From positions 1 to 36,927 of the forward strand of contig JADLFQ010000040.1 of NCBI GenBank assembly GCA_020845515.1: DNA of 36,927 nt. The letters run 5' to 3'. Shown piece by piece: positions 35,272 to 36,927 of this stretch (within the stretch, counting starts at the first letter, position 1; every line of letters begins with the position of its first letter). The notes under the pieces are model-generated. The model did not search any database, was not told the origin of the DNA, and was given only the letters and a program-made list of their open reading frames with translations. Made by a program: the position numbers and the translations under genes. This DNA is from Anaerolineaceae bacterium. GTDB lineage: Bacteria; Chloroflexota; Anaerolineae; Anaerolineales; Anaerolineaceae.

Positions 35272-36927
35272 ATGAAACGGGGCGAAGGATTGATCCAGCA
35301 AGTTGAACCCAGAAAAACAGTGGAGATCCATTTATCGGACGGCAGGATTTTTTCTGGCCCTCGCAATACGCCAATAGGAGAATTCTTTCAGGCTTTTGAT
35401 GGCGCAGAAAATTCTCCGATTGTGGGAGCGATTGTCAACGGGGATCTGCGGGAGTTGACCTACCCCATTCAGATGGATGCACGCGTGGAACCGGTAACAA
35501 TGAAAGACCCCGATGGAGCGCGTATCTACCGCCGCTCACTGACGTTTCTGTTGGAAGCGGCTTTTATGAAGATTTACAAGGATATTTATCTGGCAGTGGA
35601 CCACTCGGTGGCTTCCGGCGGGTTCTTTTGCGAGGTCATTGGGCGATCCCAGCTAAGCGCAAAAGAGCTGCAGGCGCTGGAGAAAGAAATGCGCCGGATG
35701 GTTAAGGCTGACTTGTCCTTTGAAAAGAGCATAGTCTCGCGTGAAGAGGCTATTGACTACTTCAAAAAAAACGGTCACATGGATAAAGTGCACTTGATGG
35801 CGTATCGCAAGAAACCGACGATGGTTCTCTATCGGTTGGGTGGGCACCGCGATTACCTGCATGGGTACATGCTGCCCTCGACAAAATATCTTCAATGGTT
35901 TGACCTTGTGAAAGTGCCAGGCGGTTTTGTGCTCCGCTACCCGCGCCGGCATGCCGCGACAGATTTATTGCCTGTTCCGAAAATCTCCTCGCTTTTCGAT
36001 ACGTTTCAGCAATACGGTAATTGGCTGGAGCGTCTAGGTATTGAGAACGTAAGTTCTTTAAACGATGCCATCAATGAAGGTAGAATACGCGATGTAATTC
36101 TCATTTCCGAGGCGCTGCATGAACAAAAGATTGCAGATATTGCCAAAAAGGTTGCTGGCAGGTACCCGGAAGTTCGTGTGGTGCTGATTGCCGGGCCGTC
36201 TTCCTCTGGCAAGACAACTTTTTCCAAACGGCTGGCCGTACAACTCTTGGGTCAGGGACTGGCGCCTTTCCCCATGGAAATGGATCATTATTTCGTCAAC
36301 CGGGAGCAGACTCCGCTGGATGAAGAAGGGAAGCCGGATTTTGAATCCCTGGGGGCACTGGACACCTCACTGTTATCCGAACACCTCACGTGTCTGATTA
36401 ACGGGGAAGAGGTTCAATTGCCCAGGTACAACTTTCATACCGGGTTGCGTGAGCCTGGAGAAACCGTGCGCATTGGGCGGGACCGTGTGATTATTCTTGA
36501 AGGGATCCATGGCTTGAATCCGGGTTTGCTGCCTGAAATGCCTGCCAAGCACACATTCAGAATTTATGCTTCTGCGCTCACTCAGTTAAACCTTGACCGC
36601 CAGAACCGTATCTCAACAACCGATACGCGGTTGATTCGTCGGATTGTGCGCGACGCGAGAGAACGAAGCTATTCGGCACAGCAAACGATCCAGCGCTGGG
36701 AATCGGTGCGGCGCGGCGAAAAACGGAATATTTTCCCTTACCAGGAAAATGCAGATGAAATGTTCAACTCTGCACTGGTGTATGAACTATCCGCACTCAA
36801 GGGTTTGGCTGAACCGCTGCTGCGGCAGGTCCCTTACGGTACACCGGAGTTCATCGAAGCTAAACGGCTGCTGGCTTTTTTGGAATGGTTTTTACCTTTG
36901 GATGTCAACCTAATACCGGACAATTCC
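35272..36927 (+). CDS. Nucleoside (uridine-type) kinase with ThrRS-like N-terminal domains, 3' end beyond window
   Basis: The frame is open from ATG 35272 (after GGAG at 35261) to the last base: 552 codons with no stop, so only the last few residues may be missing. Residues about 10-75 resemble a TGS domain. About 80-230 resemble the threonyl-tRNA synthetase second additional domain, with VDHSVASGGFFCEV and later HRDYLHGYMLPSTKYL. About 300-500 form a PRK/uridine-kinase domain with P-loop GPSSSGKT (308-315), MEMDHYFVNREQTPLDEEG, LPRYNFHTG, and ILEGIHGLNPGLLPEMP. This architecture is known from Thermotogae, Firmicutes and Chloroflexota as a nucleoside kinase that phosphorylates uridine-like substrates. 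The role of the N-terminal part is not established. It probably forms one transcription unit with the DUF4230 gene. Confidence 0.9.
   Translation, partial: MKRGEGLIQQVEPRKTVEIHLSDGRIFSGPRNTPIGEFFQAFDGAENSPIVGAIVNGDLRELTYPIQMDARVEPVTMKDPDGARIYRRSLTFLLEAAFMKIYKDIYLAVDHSVASGGFFCEVIGRSQLSAKELQALEKEMRRMVKADLSFEKSIVSREEAIDYFKKNGHMDKVHLMAYRKKPTMVLYRLGGHRDYLHGYMLPSTKYLQWFDLVKVPGGFVLRYPRRHAATDLLPVPKISSLFDTFQQYGNWLERLGIENVSSLNDAINEGRIRDVILISEALHEQKIADIAKKVAGRYPEVRVVLIAGPSSSGKTTFSKRLAVQLLGQGLAPFPMEMDHYFVNREQTPLDEEGKPDFESLGALDTSLLSEHLTCLINGEEVQLPRYNFHTGLREPGETVRIGRDRVIILEGIHGLNPGLLPEMPAKHTFRIYASALTQLNLDRQNRISTTDTRLIRRIVRDARERSYSAQQTIQRWESVRRGEKRNIFPYQENADEMFNSALVYELSALKGLAEPLLRQVPYGTPEFIEAKRLLAFLEWFLPLDVNLIPDNS

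Noticed and set aside
1-36927. tRNA, rRNA, CRISPR arrays, insertion sequences or prophage genes
   Set aside because: Gaps between genes are short, none shows cloverleaf-like or repeated-spacer structure, and no transposase, integrase or phage protein is encoded.

Overview
The window reads as a chromosomal segment of a bacterium, most likely a member of the Chloroflexota (Anaerolineae-like). This is inference. It rests on the very large GT-C/DUF2298 membrane proteins, a DUF4230 protein, a nucleoside kinase with a ThrRS-like N-terminus, an RpoC with a long coiled-coil insertion near its N-terminus, and moderate GC with many G/T-rich wobble positions. I see no phage, transposon, CRISPR, tRNA or rRNA signature. 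Coding density is very high, and no gene-free stretch exceeds about 155 bases.

Region 1 (1-7.4 kb): a partial decaprenyl-phosphate phosphoribosyltransferase (UbiA family) on the minus strand, then divergent plus-strand genes: tlyA (rRNA methyltransferase), lepA (elongation factor 4), a flippase-like LPG-synthase-TM protein that overlaps lepA by four bases, an NAD-dependent sugar-nucleotide epimerase (CDP-paratose 2-epimerase type), a GT4 glycosyltransferase and a SAM methyltransferase. From lepA to the methyltransferase the genes are nearly contiguous and point to lipid-linked or cell-surface glycan synthesis.

Region 2 (7.5-19.5 kb): four consecutive giant or large polytopic membrane proteins with GT-C (PMT/ArnT-like) features. 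They are a 761-aa GT39-like protein, a ~1790-aa fusion of a GT39-like module with a DUF2298 module, an 873-aa stand-alone DUF2298 protein clearly homologous to the C-terminal half of the fusion, and a 577-aa GT39-like protein. Each module carries an acidic pair in its first outside loop (D-x-x-E, D-E, E-K-P-M-D/E, D-L-E), as expected of GT-C enzymes that use polyprenyl-phosphate sugars. The UbiA enzyme at the left edge could supply such a donor (polyprenyl-phosphate pentose). The cluster is the best candidate here for an undescribed surface-glycan system.

Region 3 (19.6-30.8 kb): cytidylate kinase, a large orphan hybrid sensor (N-terminal membrane domain, Cache-like, HAMP, GAF, PAS, HisKA, HATPase) behind an unusual leader with competing inverted repeats, rpoC with its own extended -10 promoter and no rpoB next to it, a strong intrinsic terminator, and a type IIA topoisomerase A subunit that lacks a canonical GyrA box.

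Region 4 (30.8-34.5 kb, minus strand): a TIM-barrel-like/SnoaL fusion protein and an HD-domain hydrolase (probable operon), a SanA/YdcF-like DUF218 membrane protein, and a PhnD-like substrate-binding lipoprotein.

Region 5 (34.5-36.9 kb, plus strand): a DUF4230 membrane-anchored protein and a nucleoside (uridine) kinase fused to ThrRS-like domains. The kinase runs off the right edge of the window.
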